From the NCBI GenBank assembly GCA_944320775.1, contig CALUIV010000004.1, positions 62,001-126,000 on the forward strand: a stretch of DNA of 64,000 nucleotides. The letters run 5' to 3'. The notes beneath the pieces are model-generated. The model made no database searches, was not told the DNA's origin, and was given only the letters and a program-made list of their open reading frames with translations. The first letter of the stretch is position 1. Every line of letters begins with the position of its first letter. Position numbers and translations under genes: made by a program. The stretch is from an uncultured Paraprevotella sp. Its GTDB lineage: Bacteria; Bacteroidota; Bacteroidia; Bacteroidales; Bacteroidaceae. Positions 28,488-37,298 of this stretch are shown here, one piece after another.

Positions 28488-28955
28488 TTAATAACGAACC
28501 TTATCTTCTTTTTGTTCCCAATATGTAAATGCCTTGATCGCTTCTTCAGGCAACAGACGCTCCATAGGCAATTTCCGCTCGGAATAGTCGCGGCTCAACT
28601 CATCATAGATAAAAGAATCATCAAAATCAATATTGGCAGCATCCTGTTTGGAATTTCCATAATAGACGCGATCCAGATGAGCCCAATAAATGGCTCCCAG
28701 ACACATAGGACAAGGTTCACACGAAGTATACAGTTCACAGCCGCTTAAATCAAACGTATTCAACACCTGACAAGCTTTGCGAATAGCATTGATTTCGGCA
28801 TGTGCCGTCGGATCCCGACAATCTGTCACCCGATTAACGCCAGTCGCAATAATTTTGTCATCCCTTACAATTATAGCACCGAAGGGACCACCTCCCCGAT
28901 CTATATTCTCGAGCGAAAGCGCTATCGCTCTTTGCATAAAAAATTCTTTATCCAT
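28488..28955 (-). CDS. Cytidine/deoxycytidylate-type nucleoside deaminase (guanine deaminase-like)
   Basis: 155 residues from the ATG at 28955 (MDKEFFMQRAIALS); an upstream in-frame ATG adds ten poor residues. The zinc site is complete: HAEINAIRKA (His and catalytic Glu) and the PCPMCLGAIYWA cysteine pair. The C-terminus (IDFDDSFIYDEL, ERLLPEEAIKAF, WEQKEDKVRY) resembles bacterial guanine deaminases of the B. subtilis GuaD type rather than tRNA deaminase TadA. Substrate is inferred. Confidence 0.88.
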   Translation of the reverse strand: MDKEFFMQRAIALSLENIDRGGGPFGAIIVRDDKIIATGVNRVTDCRDPTAHAEINAIRKACQVLNTFDLSGCELYTSCEPCPMCLGAIYWAHLDRVYYGNSKQDAANIDFDDSFIYDELSRDYSERKLPMERLLPEEAIKAFTYWEQKEDKVRY

Positions 28956-29134
28956 AAATAAATATTTCCTAATAGTCGTAAACAAACAACAAATATGACT
29001 ATAAAGAAAGCCAAAATTGGCAATCTATGCAAAAAAAACAAGACTAAAAACGAAATAAACCCCACAATATCCGTGAGTTTACCATGAATAACACAACAAT
29101 TGGTCAGAAAAACAGAAAATATGAAAACAAAAAA

Positions 29135-29158
29135 GGCAGGAATCATCCTGCCTCAATT
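29135..29158 (-). terminator. Terminator of the small-protein unit
   Basis: On the minus strand GGCAGGA-TGAT-TCCTGCC is followed by TTTTTT. It lies about 50 bp beyond the 48-residue gene. Confidence 0.8.
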
Positions 29159-29202
29159 ATTTAATCAGATAATTTTCAATTAAAAGTGCATGGTCAATAA
29201 AC

Positions 29203-29349
29203 TTACTGACAAGCTGCACCGGCATTCACGTCTTCATCACGGAAAAACATTGTTGTTCCTTTCTTGAAAAACGTACCACTTGCCTTGTTGAACTCTACTG
29301 CTGCAGCAATGACACCAACAGCAATAATCACAAACATAAATAATGCCAT
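29203..29349 (-). CDS. Small membrane protein, 48 residues
   Basis: Starts MALFMFVIIAVGVIAAAVEF, a single transmembrane helix, followed by a polar tail with KKGTTMFFRDEDVNAG and a final Cys-Gln. I do not recognise the family. The frame is bounded by a strong promoter upstream (29454-29485) and a Rho-independent terminator downstream (29135-29158), which makes it a complete transcription unit and supports its being real. A 23-codon frame precedes it in the same transcript. Confidence 0.65.
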   Translation of the reverse strand: MALFMFVIIAVGVIAAAVEFNKASGTFFKKGTTMFFRDEDVNAGAACQ

Positions 29350-29379
29350 AGTTCTAGTTTTTTTTATTATACAATCTTT

Positions 29380-29451
29380 TTACCACCAACCACCGTTGGC
29401 CTTTTTCTTTTTTGTGTTACCTTTTTTGTTATCCTTGTCTCTTTTTGACAT
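29380..29451 (-). CDS. Candidate 23-residue lysine-rich peptide, possibly leaderless
   Basis: The frame reads MSKRDKDNKKGNTKKKKANG then GWW and a stop. Ten of 23 residues are Lys or Arg and it ends in two tryptophans. Its ATG begins three bases after the -7 box of a good promoter, so the mRNA would start at or next to the ATG; translation would have to be leaderless. It is 30 bp upstream of the 48-residue gene. I know of no homologue. Confidence 0.35.
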   Translation of the reverse strand: MSKRDKDNKKGNTKKKKANGGWW

Positions 29452-29453
29452 TG

Positions 29454-29485
29454 CAAAGATACGATGTGTTCGGACACAAAACAAA
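29454..29485 (-). promoter_or_regulatory. Promoter of the small-protein unit
   Basis: On the minus strand TTTG (29485-29482), 20 bp, then TATCTTTG (29461-29454): a full match to the Bacteroidetes -33/-7 pattern. Confidence 0.75.
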
Positions 29486-29588
29486 TAAAAACAAGTTTAT
29501 TAACAAGAGTCTGATATTTTCTTGACTTATATCAAGCCCAAAGGCATTATTTTACGTTCTGATGTCGAAATGATACTTATTTTAAGCC

Positions 29589-30845
29589 TTAGCGATACTT
29601 GTTCTTTTGGAAATGTGGTGTGACAACTCGATTGAAATAAATCATGGAAATAATGCAAAGCAAACTGCCAAACATATAAACCTTACCATATGAAGCATAC
29701 TCTGCAATCACACCACCCGATAAAATACCAATACCGACACCGACGTCCCAGGCCGTCAAATAAGTACTGGTGGCTGTTCCCCGCTGACTGTTTGGAGCCA
29801 GATTGACATATAAGGTATTATAAGCCGGAAACATCGTTCCAAACCCGACACCCAGCATAAAAGGCACTAGAAAAAATATCCAGGCACATACTGTAGCATT
29901 CCAACCAATTACAGTTTCACAACCCGACAACAGAATAAATGCAGCAATAATCAGATAAAAGCCATAGGAAATGGTCTGGGTAACGTATCCGCGGTCTACA
30001 AACCGTCCGGCAAACAACCGACTCACTCCCATCCCGACGGCCATCAACGTAAAGAAGAAACCTGTTGGTACATCCAATCCCATCTCTCGGGCATAAATGG
30101 CCACATAATTGGTTGTAGCTCCATAAGGCACCGACAACAGTAACAGCGCAATGCTGGCCGGAATCCCCTTAACCAAAATAAACCGGTCGAGCGAAATCGG
30201 AGGACGTTTTGTAGGTTCCTTACGTGGTGCCTTGACCAGCGAAGCCATCAGCAGTCCTACCACACAACTTCCAAGTGCACAAAAGAATATTCCGTCGAAC
30301 GGAACCTGATGGTCGTGCAGAAAAAGTCCAGTCATAGGACCGATACTCATGGCAATATTGTTGGTCAGTCCATAATATCCAAGTGCGGTTCCCCGACGGG
30401 CAGAAGGCGTAATATCGATGACCAGCGTATTGCCTCCTACCGTCACCGTTCCAAAAGCAATACCATGGAGCATACGCAGGAAAATGAACAGCCATAAAAC
30501 ACCGGCCAGAACGTAGCCCAGGAATATACATGTAAACACAATGTAAGCGGCAATATAAATCGGCTTACGGGGAAAACCGTCGTAAAGATAGCCCATAAAC
30601 GGACGTACGCCGAGCGACGACACGGTATAGGCACAAAGCACCAGTCCGACAATGCTTTCGGCACAGGCAAACTGTTCTTTAAGATAAAAGGGCAAAACAG
30701 GAATTAGCAGCCAAAATCCGAAATATAAAAGGAAATTGGCTGCTAATATACAAATATAACTGCTGGTAAACAGTCGGTCAGTTTTTCCTTGTTTTGCAAT
30801 CCGATCAGTTGGCTGATTCAAATTCTTCAAGGAATCTTGTGTCAT
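29589..30845 (-). CDS. Major facilitator superfamily transporter
   Basis: 418 residues with about twelve membrane helices. The loop 2-3 motif GVRPFMGYLYDGFPRKPIY is an MFS motif A variant. The proportions fit the drug/sugar:proton antiporter type found in Bacteroidetes; substrate unknown. The start at 30845 lies 41 bp inside the 3' end of pheS, and no later Met precedes the first helix, so the overlap looks real and suggests co-transcription. Confidence 0.88.
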   Translation of the reverse strand: MTQDSLKNLNQPTDRIAKQGKTDRLFTSSYICILAANFLLYFGFWLLIPVLPFYLKEQFACAESIVGLVLCAYTVSSLGVRPFMGYLYDGFPRKPIYIAAYIVFTCIFLGYVLAGVLWLFIFLRMLHGIAFGTVTVGGNTLVIDITPSARRGTALGYYGLTNNIAMSIGPMTGLFLHDHQVPFDGIFFCALGSCVVGLLMASLVKAPRKEPTKRPPISLDRFILVKGIPASIALLLLSVPYGATTNYVAIYAREMGLDVPTGFFFTLMAVGMGVSRLFAGRFVDRGYVTQTISYGFYLIIAAFILLSGCETVIGWNATVCAWIFFLVPFMLGVGFGTMFPAYNTLYVNLAPNSQRGTATSTYLTAWDVGVGIGILSGGVIAEYASYGKVYMFGSLLCIISMIYFNRVVTPHFQKNKYR

Positions 30846-31824
30846 TTTCTGAGAACATACGCAGGTCCTTCACCTGATATTTCAAGTTTGTGATTCGTTC
30901 GATACCCATACCGAAAGCATAACCGGTATATACTTTACTGTCGATTCCGTTTGCATCCAACACGGCCGGATCCACCATACCGCATCCGAGAATCTCTACC
31001 CAACCGGTGTGCTTGCAGAAAGAACAACCCTTTCCACCACAAATGTTACAGCTGATATCCATCTCGGCCGACGGCTCTGTAAATGGGAAATAAGACGGAC
31101 GAAGACGAATCTTGGTGTCTTTGCCAAACATTTCCTGAGCAAACAGCAACAACACCTGCTTCAAATCGGTAAATGAAACGTTCTTATCGATATACAGACC
31201 TTCTACCTGATGGAAGAAACAGTGCGCACGCGCAGAAATCGCCTCGTTACGGTAAACACGTCCCGGACAGATCACGCGGATAGGCGGCTGCTGTGACTCC
31301 ATGACACGTGCCTGCACAGAAGAGGTATGCGAACGGAGAATGATGTCGGGATGTGCTTCGATGAAGAACGTATCCTGCATGTCACGTGCCGGATGATCAT
31401 CGGCAAAGTTCATAGAAGAATAAACATGCCAGTCGTCTTCAACTTCCGGTCCTTCGGCCAATGTAAAACCAAGACGAGAGAAAATATCCACAATCTCGTT
31501 CTTGACTATAGTCAGCGGATGGCGGGTTCCCAAAGCTATCGGATAAGCTGTACGGGTCAAATCCATATCAGAATGGCTGTGACTGCTGCATTCTACCGCT
31601 TCTTTAAGGCTGTTGATCTTGTCCTGAAGTTTGTTTTTCAGTTCATTCAACTTCATACCCACTTCCTTCTTCTCCTCTGGTGCGACATTCCGGAAATCGG
31701 CCATCAGGGCATTGATAATACCTTTTTTGCTCAGATATTTGATTCTTAAGGCCTCAACTTCTTCAGTATTCCCGGCCTTGAGGGTTTCTACTTCTTCTAA
31801 AAGTTGTTGGATTTTAGCTATCAT
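30805..31824 (-). CDS. pheS: Phenylalanine--tRNA ligase alpha subunit
   Basis: 339 residues, normal for PheS. N-terminal coiled coil (1-85), then the class II catalytic core: motif 2 region RVYRNEAISARAHCFFHQVE, PSYFPFTEPSAEMDI and motif 3 GYAFGMGIERI. It includes the cysteine cluster CNICGGKGCSFC. The beta subunit gene is not adjacent. A TAnnTTTG box (TAACTTTG on the minus strand, 31869-31862) lies 38 bp upstream. Confidence 0.97.
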   Translation of the reverse strand: MIAKIQQLLEEVETLKAGNTEEVEALRIKYLSKKGIINALMADFRNVAPEEKKEVGMKLNELKNKLQDKINSLKEAVECSSHSHSDMDLTRTAYPIALGTRHPLTIVKNEIVDIFSRLGFTLAEGPEVEDDWHVYSSMNFADDHPARDMQDTFFIEAHPDIILRSHTSSVQARVMESQQPPIRVICPGRVYRNEAISARAHCFFHQVEGLYIDKNVSFTDLKQVLLLFAQEMFGKDTKIRLRPSYFPFTEPSAEMDISCNICGGKGCSFCKHTGWVEILGCGMVDPAVLDANGIDSKVYTGYAFGMGIERITNLKYQVKDLRMFSENDTRFLEEFESAN

Positions 31825-31958
31825 AATTTAATCGAGTTTTATTTCTTTCTCAAAATCATTGCAAAGTTAATCAATTATACGTGAAAAAGCACTTGATTTA
31901 AAAATAAAAGCGTAAATTTGTGCGTTTTTTCAACAAAGGTAAATATCTTCCAGTTAGT

Positions 31959-32831
31959 ATGAGGTATTTTGGATTTGAGGGGTTATTGTTGGCTTTCCTG
32001 ATTGTCTCTTGCAATAACAAACAGCAGGACAGGGAAACTGTTTCAGAAACTACAATAGAACAAGATTCTGTAGAAAACTACGAAAGCGATATTTTTGACG
32101 AATCTTTATCGGAAGAAGAAGCTGAACGCTCAGACGAAAAACTGATGTGTAATGTCGATGAATTCTTCGGCGATTTTATATTTTTATTTGTCAACAACCA
32201 CAAGTTGCAATTAAACCGGATCGATTTTCCGTTACCCAGCATCAAGATTATTGACGGAAAACCAGACACAACCTGGTTTGAACAAAAACAATGGATACAC
32301 GACCGGATTTTCCCTGATAAGGAATACTACACGGTGTTGTTTAGCCACAAAAATCAAATGGATATGGAAAACAACACGAATCTGCAACACATCAATGTAG
32401 AACAGATTTTTTTAAACGAACGCTACATCAAGAATTATCATTTTGCCAAAGAACAAGGAGTCTGGCGACTGAATCAAATATCGTACACCTCTTTTCCACG
32501 TTCGGGAATGGAATCTTTCTTGGATTTCTACCATAAGTTCGTATCCAACGAACAATTCCAGCAACAAAGTGTAGCTGATCCGTTGAATTATATAACATCC
32601 GATCCCGAAGATGATTTTTCGACCATAGAAGGTACGCTTTCATCGGAACAATGGATGGCATTCCGTCCGGAATTGCCTCAAAAAATGATCACCAACATTT
32701 GCTATGGCCAAAAATTCGATCAACCGTCACGGATGATTTTTATCAAACGAGGCTTCTCCAGTGGTATGATGAACATACTGACATTTACCCATAAAAACGG
32801 TAAATGGAAACTAATCTCTTATGAAAACTAA
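31959..32831 (+). CDS. DUF4348-type lipoprotein
   Basis: The ATG at 31959 opens a lipoprotein signal, MRYFGFEGLLLAFLIVSC; an upstream GTG frame overlaps the likely promoter box (TAAATTTG, 31913-31920). After a low-complexity acidic linker (about 20-60) comes a globular domain with DEFFGDFIFLFVNNHKLQLN and a C-terminal FTHKNGKWKLISYE. This matches DUF4348 as I remember it. Function unknown. It is 5 bp upstream of murB and probably shares its transcript. Confidence 0.75.
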   Translation: MRYFGFEGLLLAFLIVSCNNKQQDRETVSETTIEQDSVENYESDIFDESLSEEEAERSDEKLMCNVDEFFGDFIFLFVNNHKLQLNRIDFPLPSIKIIDGKPDTTWFEQKQWIHDRIFPDKEYYTVLFSHKNQMDMENNTNLQHINVEQIFLNERYIKNYHFAKEQGVWRLNQISYTSFPRSGMESFLDFYHKFVSNEQFQQQSVADPLNYITSDPEDDFSTIEGTLSSEQWMAFRPELPQKMITNICYGQKFDQPSRMIFIKRGFSSGMMNILTFTHKNGKWKLISYEN

Positions 32832-32836
32832 TTTTT

Positions 32837-33892
32837 ATGATAGAAAGAACAAACTATTCCATGTTGCAGCATAATACTTTCGGTATTGATGCTGCAACAA
32901 CTTGTTTTATAGAATATGACTCTGAAGAAGATCTTCAGGAAGTACGAAAAAGAATTGCTGTCGCCTATCATGGCCTACCAATACTGCACGTAGGAAAAGG
33001 CAGCAACTTATTGTTTCTTGAAAATTTTCAAGGCGTGATTTTACATTCCGCGATTAAAGGCATTACGGAAATTAGCCAAACAGAGAACGAAATCTATGTC
33101 CGTGCCGGTGCAGGAGAGGTCTGGGATGATTTTGTTGACACTTGTGTAAAAAGAGGTTGGGCTGGTGTCGAGAATCTATCCTGGATACCGGGAGAAGTAG
33201 GTGCAGCAGCTATTCAGAACATCGGAGCATACGGAGTAGAGGCAAAAGATGTTATTTATGAAGTGGAGTGTCTGGAACTGGCTACAGGAGACAAACGGAT
33301 TTTTTCTTGCGAAGAATGCCATTATGGTTACCGGAAAAGTATTTTCAAAGAACAGTTACGCGGACAATATGCGGTTCTTTCGGTCGTATTCCGTTTGAAA
33401 TGTTCTTTTACTCCAAACATCGAATATGGAGGAGTACGGAAAGCTTTGACCGAATTAGGAATAGAACCGGATAAGGTAACCATGACACAATTGCGAAATG
33501 CCATCATTGATATTAGAAAACAAAAATTACCTGATCCTGAAGTTCAGGGAAACGCCGGAAGCTTCTTCATGAACCCTGTCGTAGAAAAAGTGGTCTACGA
33601 ACAACTGGCCCAACAGTATGATTCCTGTCCACATTACGACCAACCCGACGGACGCATAAAAATTCCAGCCGGATGGCTGATTGAACAATGCGGTTGGAAA
33701 GGTCAGAATCTGGGTCCTGCCGGAGTCCATAAAAAACAGGCCCTGGTACTGGTCAATCTGGGCGGAGCAACCGGAGAAGACATTGCCAGACTTTCAGAAA
33801 CGATATGCAGAAACGTATACGAACGGTTTGGCATCGCCATTCATCCGGAAGTGAACTTTATCGGTAAAAACGGACTGATTGATGTCAAATAG
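32837..33892 (+). CDS. murB: UDP-N-acetylmuramate dehydrogenase
   Basis: FAD enzyme that reduces UDP-GlcNAc-enolpyruvate to UDP-MurNAc in peptidoglycan synthesis. 351 residues, type I MurB length. Key blocks: HVGKGSNLLFL (FAD), WIPGEVGAAAIQNIGAYGVE, FHYGYRKS-like HYGYRKSIFK, QGNAGSFFMNPVV with the catalytic Ser, and a C-terminal Glu in IHPEVNFIG. It is followed 13 bp downstream by an MBL-fold gene. Confidence 0.96.
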   Translation: MIERTNYSMLQHNTFGIDAATTCFIEYDSEEDLQEVRKRIAVAYHGLPILHVGKGSNLLFLENFQGVILHSAIKGITEISQTENEIYVRAGAGEVWDDFVDTCVKRGWAGVENLSWIPGEVGAAAIQNIGAYGVEAKDVIYEVECLELATGDKRIFSCEECHYGYRKSIFKEQLRGQYAVLSVVFRLKCSFTPNIEYGGVRKALTELGIEPDKVTMTQLRNAIIDIRKQKLPDPEVQGNAGSFFMNPVVEKVVYEQLAQQYDSCPHYDQPDGRIKIPAGWLIEQCGWKGQNLGPAGVHKKQALVLVNLGGATGEDIARLSETICRNVYERFGIAIHPEVNFIGKNGLIDVK

Positions 33893-33905
33893 AAAAGCGT
33901 AAATC

Positions 33906-34667
33906 ATGAAACTCACTTTTTTAGGAACAGGAACAAGCACAGGTGTTCCCCAGATTGGCTGTAACTGTCGGGTATGCAGCAGTGAGGATCCGCGCGACAA
34001 ACGCTTGCGTTGCTCTGCCTTAGTCGAAACGGATGAAACCCGTTTGTTATTAGACTGCGGACCTGATTTCCGGCAACAAATGCTGCGCATAGACTTTAAA
34101 CCTTTTGACGCGGTCTTGCTGACTCACGAACATTACGACCACGTAGGCGGACTGGATGATTTGCGCCCATACAGTATTTTCGGAGACGTGCGTCTTTATG
34201 CGGCCCCAGATGTCGTACAACATTTGAAAGAACGATTGCCCTATTGTTTTGCAAAAAATAAATATCCAGGCGTCCCCAAGCTGGACTTACATTGCATTGC
34301 ACCTCATGAAAAACTATATTTCAAGGATGCCGAAGTAACTGCCATCCGCATCATGCACCATGCCCAACTTCCCATACTAGGATACCGGATCAATAATTTG
34401 GCCTATATTACCGATATGAAAACCATCCCGGATTCAGAACTAGACCTTTTGAAGAATCTGGAGGTATTAGTCGTGAATGGCCTGCGTCATACACCACATA
34501 ATTCACATCAAAGTATAGAAGAAGCCTGCGCATTTGCCGATCGGGTCGGAGCCCGTCAAACTTATCTCATCCACATGGGACACAACATAAATTTACATGC
34601 AGAAGAAGAACGTATGCTCCCACCCCAAATCCATATGGCTTACGACGGATTAAAAATAGAATTCTAA
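33906..34667 (+). CDS. MBL-fold metallohydrolase (PhnP-like)
   Basis: 253 residues. The metal site is complete: TGTSTGVPQIGC at the N-terminus, THEHYDHVGGLDDLR (HxHxDH), His in MHHAQLPILGYRI, Asp in YITDMK and the final His in LIHMGHNI. CNCRVCSSEDPRDKRLRC adds the cysteine pair seen in PhnP-type phosphodiesterases. Substrate unknown; family members include cyclic phosphodiesterases and lipoate-related hydrolases. Same strand as murB. Confidence 0.88.
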   Translation: MKLTFLGTGTSTGVPQIGCNCRVCSSEDPRDKRLRCSALVETDETRLLLDCGPDFRQQMLRIDFKPFDAVLLTHEHYDHVGGLDDLRPYSIFGDVRLYAAPDVVQHLKERLPYCFAKNKYPGVPKLDLHCIAPHEKLYFKDAEVTAIRIMHHAQLPILGYRINNLAYITDMKTIPDSELDLLKNLEVLVVNGLRHTPHNSHQSIEEACAFADRVGARQTYLIHMGHNINLHAEEERMLPPQIHMAYDGLKIEF

Positions 34668-34774
34668 AATTTAGTAAAAATACAGACCAAATCTAACAAG
34701 TATTAAAAGCAGATACAATGCAGATTTTATATGTTAATAAACATAATTTTCGTGTTTTTTTTCATGATCAGCTC

Positions 34775-34804
34775 TTGCATTTATAAAAGAAAGCACTACC
34801 TTTG
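34775..34804 (+). promoter_or_regulatory. Promoter of the 34.8-kb RNA
   Basis: TTG at 34775-34777 and TACCTTTG at 34797-34804 are 19 bp apart, a full Bacteroidetes -33/-7 pair. Confidence 0.7.
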
Positions 34805-34807
34805 TAT

Positions 34808-34911
34808 CGTGTTTTTCATAGTATTAGATTTAAGGTTAACAAAGGTTGGGCTTCAGCGGAAGCCCTTTTTTATTCCTGCATGCAGCGAGTGCAAGCAGGA
34901 ATAATTTTTTT
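34808..34911 (+). ncRNA. Candidate small RNA with two tandem terminators
   Basis: Between the MBL gene and MATE, a promoter is followed by about 40 nt of unstructured leader (with GTATTAGATTTAAGGTTAAC) and then hairpin GGGCTTC-AGCG-GAAGCCC (34848-34865) with a T-run, and a second hairpin (34872-34902) with seven T. No open frame longer than a few codons fits the transcript without crossing the hairpins in a convincing way. The leader wording is familiar from conserved intergenic RNAs of Bacteroidales and may belong to the Bacteroidales-1 RNA family, but I cannot confirm that. Confidence 0.55.
34848..34911 (+). terminator. Two consecutive Rho-independent terminators
   Basis: A 7-bp stem with TTTTTT at 34848-34871 and an ATTCCTGC/GCAGGAAT stem with TTTTTTT at 34872-34911. 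They would also stop readthrough toward MATE on the opposite strand only weakly. Confidence 0.75.
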
Positions 34912-34990
34912 ATACAAGTCCGTATCTTTTCTGATGAATATTATCAGTATCATCTCAACAATTCTCATATATTCTTATAAAGATTCCAAT

Positions 34991-36358
34991 TTATAATCCT
35001 GCTTGGATTCGCTTTTGTGTCTGCTTATTGAAACGCCAATAGAAAAGCATTCCTGCAACAGTAAGCGCTACAGGAAACGCCATCCAAATTCCGGCAGATC
35101 CCCACTGGAAACCAATACCTAATATATAACTTAAAGGCAGTGAAATCAAAATATAACTGATAAATGCATAACGCATCATGGGCTTCACATCAGATATACC
35201 GCGCAATGCATTGGCAAAGTTAATTTGCAAACCGTCTCCAAACTGATAAAGAACAAATGGAAGCAGCATGCTGAGGACAATTGCATTGACAGCCTCATCC
35301 GGAGTAAAGAATGCACAAATCGTATCGCTGAACGTATAAATAGATCCGGAAAGAACAATACCGGAAACCAAAATCATGCGATAACCCGAAAATGCTGTTG
35401 CACGCACATTCTTCCAATCGTGAATACCAGTATAGTGACTGACACGAATCGCCACTGCAGCTCCAATGCCATAATAAATCATATAACAAAGCGAACTGAT
35501 ATTGGTCATTACCTGATGGGCGGCTAATGCAGAACTTCCAATCCACCCTTGCATAATAGCAGTCAAAGAGAAAGATGCTGTTTCCATGCCCATCTGAAGC
35601 GCAATAGGCAAACCCAAACGATGCAGTTGCATACGTAAAGCTCCATTATGGCCTCCTTTATGGAAACCTTCGCGATATAAAGAAAAGTTCTTATGGAAAT
35701 AAAGCAAGCCAAACATGATCAACAACATAAATATACGCGAAAGACATGTAGAGACACCCGCACCAAAAAGGCCTAATTCCGGGAATGGTCCCAAGCCATA
35801 AATCAAAACAGCATTTCCGATGATATTAAAGACATTTGCGCCCAACATTATCCACATCGCAATCTGCGTTTTTCCAATTCCGTCTGTAAACTGTTTGAAA
35901 GCATTAAACAATATTTGGAATGGAAGCGAAGCCAAAATAACGAGGTAGTACGGACGAATAAGCGGAAGTAACTCTTCTGGCTGTCCCATCTTATCCAACA
36001 AAAAATACAAGACACTTAAGAAACTGACAAGAACCAAGGCCAGAATGCCATTGGTCTGCAAGCTACAACGCAACGAACGCCCGACTTCAAAATAATTCTT
36101 CTGAGCATGAAAAGCACCTACAACCGGAGTCAGTCCATAAGAATATCCCATAGCCAAAATAAGAATCAAAAGCATGACATTGTTGACAAATCCAGCTGCA
36201 GCAAGAGCCTGTGCGCTATATTGTCCGGTCATTACCGTATCGGCCAATCCCTGAACTATCGTACCAATCTGTCCGACAACAATCGGAAATCCAAGAGAAA
36301 TCAGAGCTAAAACATGTTTCTTATAACTTATCATTGGTGTATTTATTTGCTGATTCAT
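34991..36358 (-). CDS. MATE-family multidrug/cation antiporter
   Basis: 455 residues from the ATG at 36358; the TTG four codons earlier is unlikely. Twelve membrane helices in two halves. Characteristic stretches are GFPIVVGQIGTIVQGLADTV in the first helix and LGLPIALQMGMETASFSLTA in helix 7. It belongs to the NorM-like branch; substrate unknown. It stands alone with its own promoter at 36393-36424. Confidence 0.93.
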   Translation of the reverse strand: MNQQINTPMISYKKHVLALISLGFPIVVGQIGTIVQGLADTVMTGQYSAQALAAAGFVNNVMLLILILAMGYSYGLTPVVGAFHAQKNYFEVGRSLRCSLQTNGILALVLVSFLSVLYFLLDKMGQPEELLPLIRPYYLVILASLPFQILFNAFKQFTDGIGKTQIAMWIMLGANVFNIIGNAVLIYGLGPFPELGLFGAGVSTCLSRIFMLLIMFGLLYFHKNFSLYREGFHKGGHNGALRMQLHRLGLPIALQMGMETASFSLTAIMQGWIGSSALAAHQVMTNISSLCYMIYYGIGAAVAIRVSHYTGIHDWKNVRATAFSGYRMILVSGIVLSGSIYTFSDTICAFFTPDEAVNAIVLSMLLPFVLYQFGDGLQINFANALRGISDVKPMMRYAFISYILISLPLSYILGIGFQWGSAGIWMAFPVALTVAGMLFYWRFNKQTQKRIQAGL

Positions 36359-36392
36359 ATTCAAAAACAATCTAAATTAGGCTAAAAGTCCG

Positions 36393-36424
36393 CAAAGATA
36401 CAGATATTATCCTAACCATTCAAA
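36393..36424 (-). promoter_or_regulatory. Promoter of the MATE gene
   Basis: On the minus strand TTTG (36424-36421), 20 bp, TATCTTTG (36400-36393). On the plus strand TAACTTTG (36438-36445) is a possible -7 box for the divergent PHP gene, without a -33 partner. Confidence 0.75.
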
Positions 36425-36474
36425 TCGTTTTTTTGATTAACTTTGCCAGAAATAAGAAAAAGAAGAAAGTTCTT

Positions 36475-37203
36475 ATGAAAATTGCCTTAGATTTGCACAC
36501 GCATACAATCGCTTCGGGCCATGCGTATAGTACTATTCAAGAAATGGCCCAAGCAGCAGCAGAAAAGAATCTGAAATTTTTAGGTATTACCGAACATGGA
36601 CCTCTTGTTCCCGGAGCACCGGATCCGATCTATTTTCGCAATCTCTATTGTATTCCCAAAATCATATATGGGGTAAGAATCTTACACGGAGCAGAATTGA
36701 ATATCAAAAACCTGGAAGGCCAACTGGATTTGGACGAGAGCTATTACAGCCGGTTTGACCATGTGGTTGCCGGAATCCACAAGATGTGTTTCTGCGGAGG
36801 GAATCGGATACAAAATACGGAAGCAGTATTGGCCACCATGCATAACAAACGGGTAAATATCATCAGTCATCCCGCAGACGGTGCAGCCGATCTTTGTCTG
36901 GAAGAGCTGGTCAAACATGCAACAGAAACGAAAACCTTACTGGAAGTTAACAACAGTTCATTAAATCCCATTCGTAAAAACCCAGTAGCAAGAGCCAATA
37001 ATATTGAATTGCTCAAACTATGCAAAAAAATGGATGTTCCTGTCATTTTGGGAAGTGATGCACACATTTCCTTTTCTATCGCAGACTATGAACGTCTCTG
37101 GCCCTTAATCGAAGAAACAAACTTTCCTCATGAACTGATTGTCAATGATCAGATACAAAAGTTTAATGCATTTACCGGATTGAATATCATTTACGAGACT
37201 TAA
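36475..37203 (+). CDS. PHP-domain phosphatase (YcdX-like)
   Basis: 242 residues starting MKIALDLHTHTIASGHAYST; the ATG at 36475 puts the first metal motif at the N-terminus as usual. Other metal ligands are in ITEHGP, LHGAELNI, AGIHKM, ISHPADG and ILGSDAHISF. Relatives such as E. coli YcdX are trinuclear-zinc phosphatases; the histidinol-phosphatase role of other PHP proteins cannot be inferred here. Single gene, convergent with the glycosyltransferase. Confidence 0.9.
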   Translation: MKIALDLHTHTIASGHAYSTIQEMAQAAAEKNLKFLGITEHGPLVPGAPDPIYFRNLYCIPKIIYGVRILHGAELNIKNLEGQLDLDESYYSRFDHVVAGIHKMCFCGGNRIQNTEAVLATMHNKRVNIISHPADGAADLCLEELVKHATETKTLLEVNNSSLNPIRKNPVARANNIELLKLCKKMDVPVILGSDAHISFSIADYERLWPLIEETNFPHELIVNDQIQKFNAFTGLNIIYET

Positions 37204-37253
37204 TGTCACGATGCTAAGAAAGTTTCATTATCGGTAAAAACATCAAAAACAGA

Positions 37254-37294
37254 CAAGGTTGTGCGCAAAACAAATAAGTTTTCACACAACCTTG
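37254..37294. terminator. Bidirectional hairpin
   Basis: Perfect 10-bp stem CAAGGTTGTG/CACAACCTTG between the convergent PHP and glycosyltransferase genes; on the plus strand it lacks a clear T-run. Confidence 0.55.
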
Positions 37295-37298
37295 TCCA

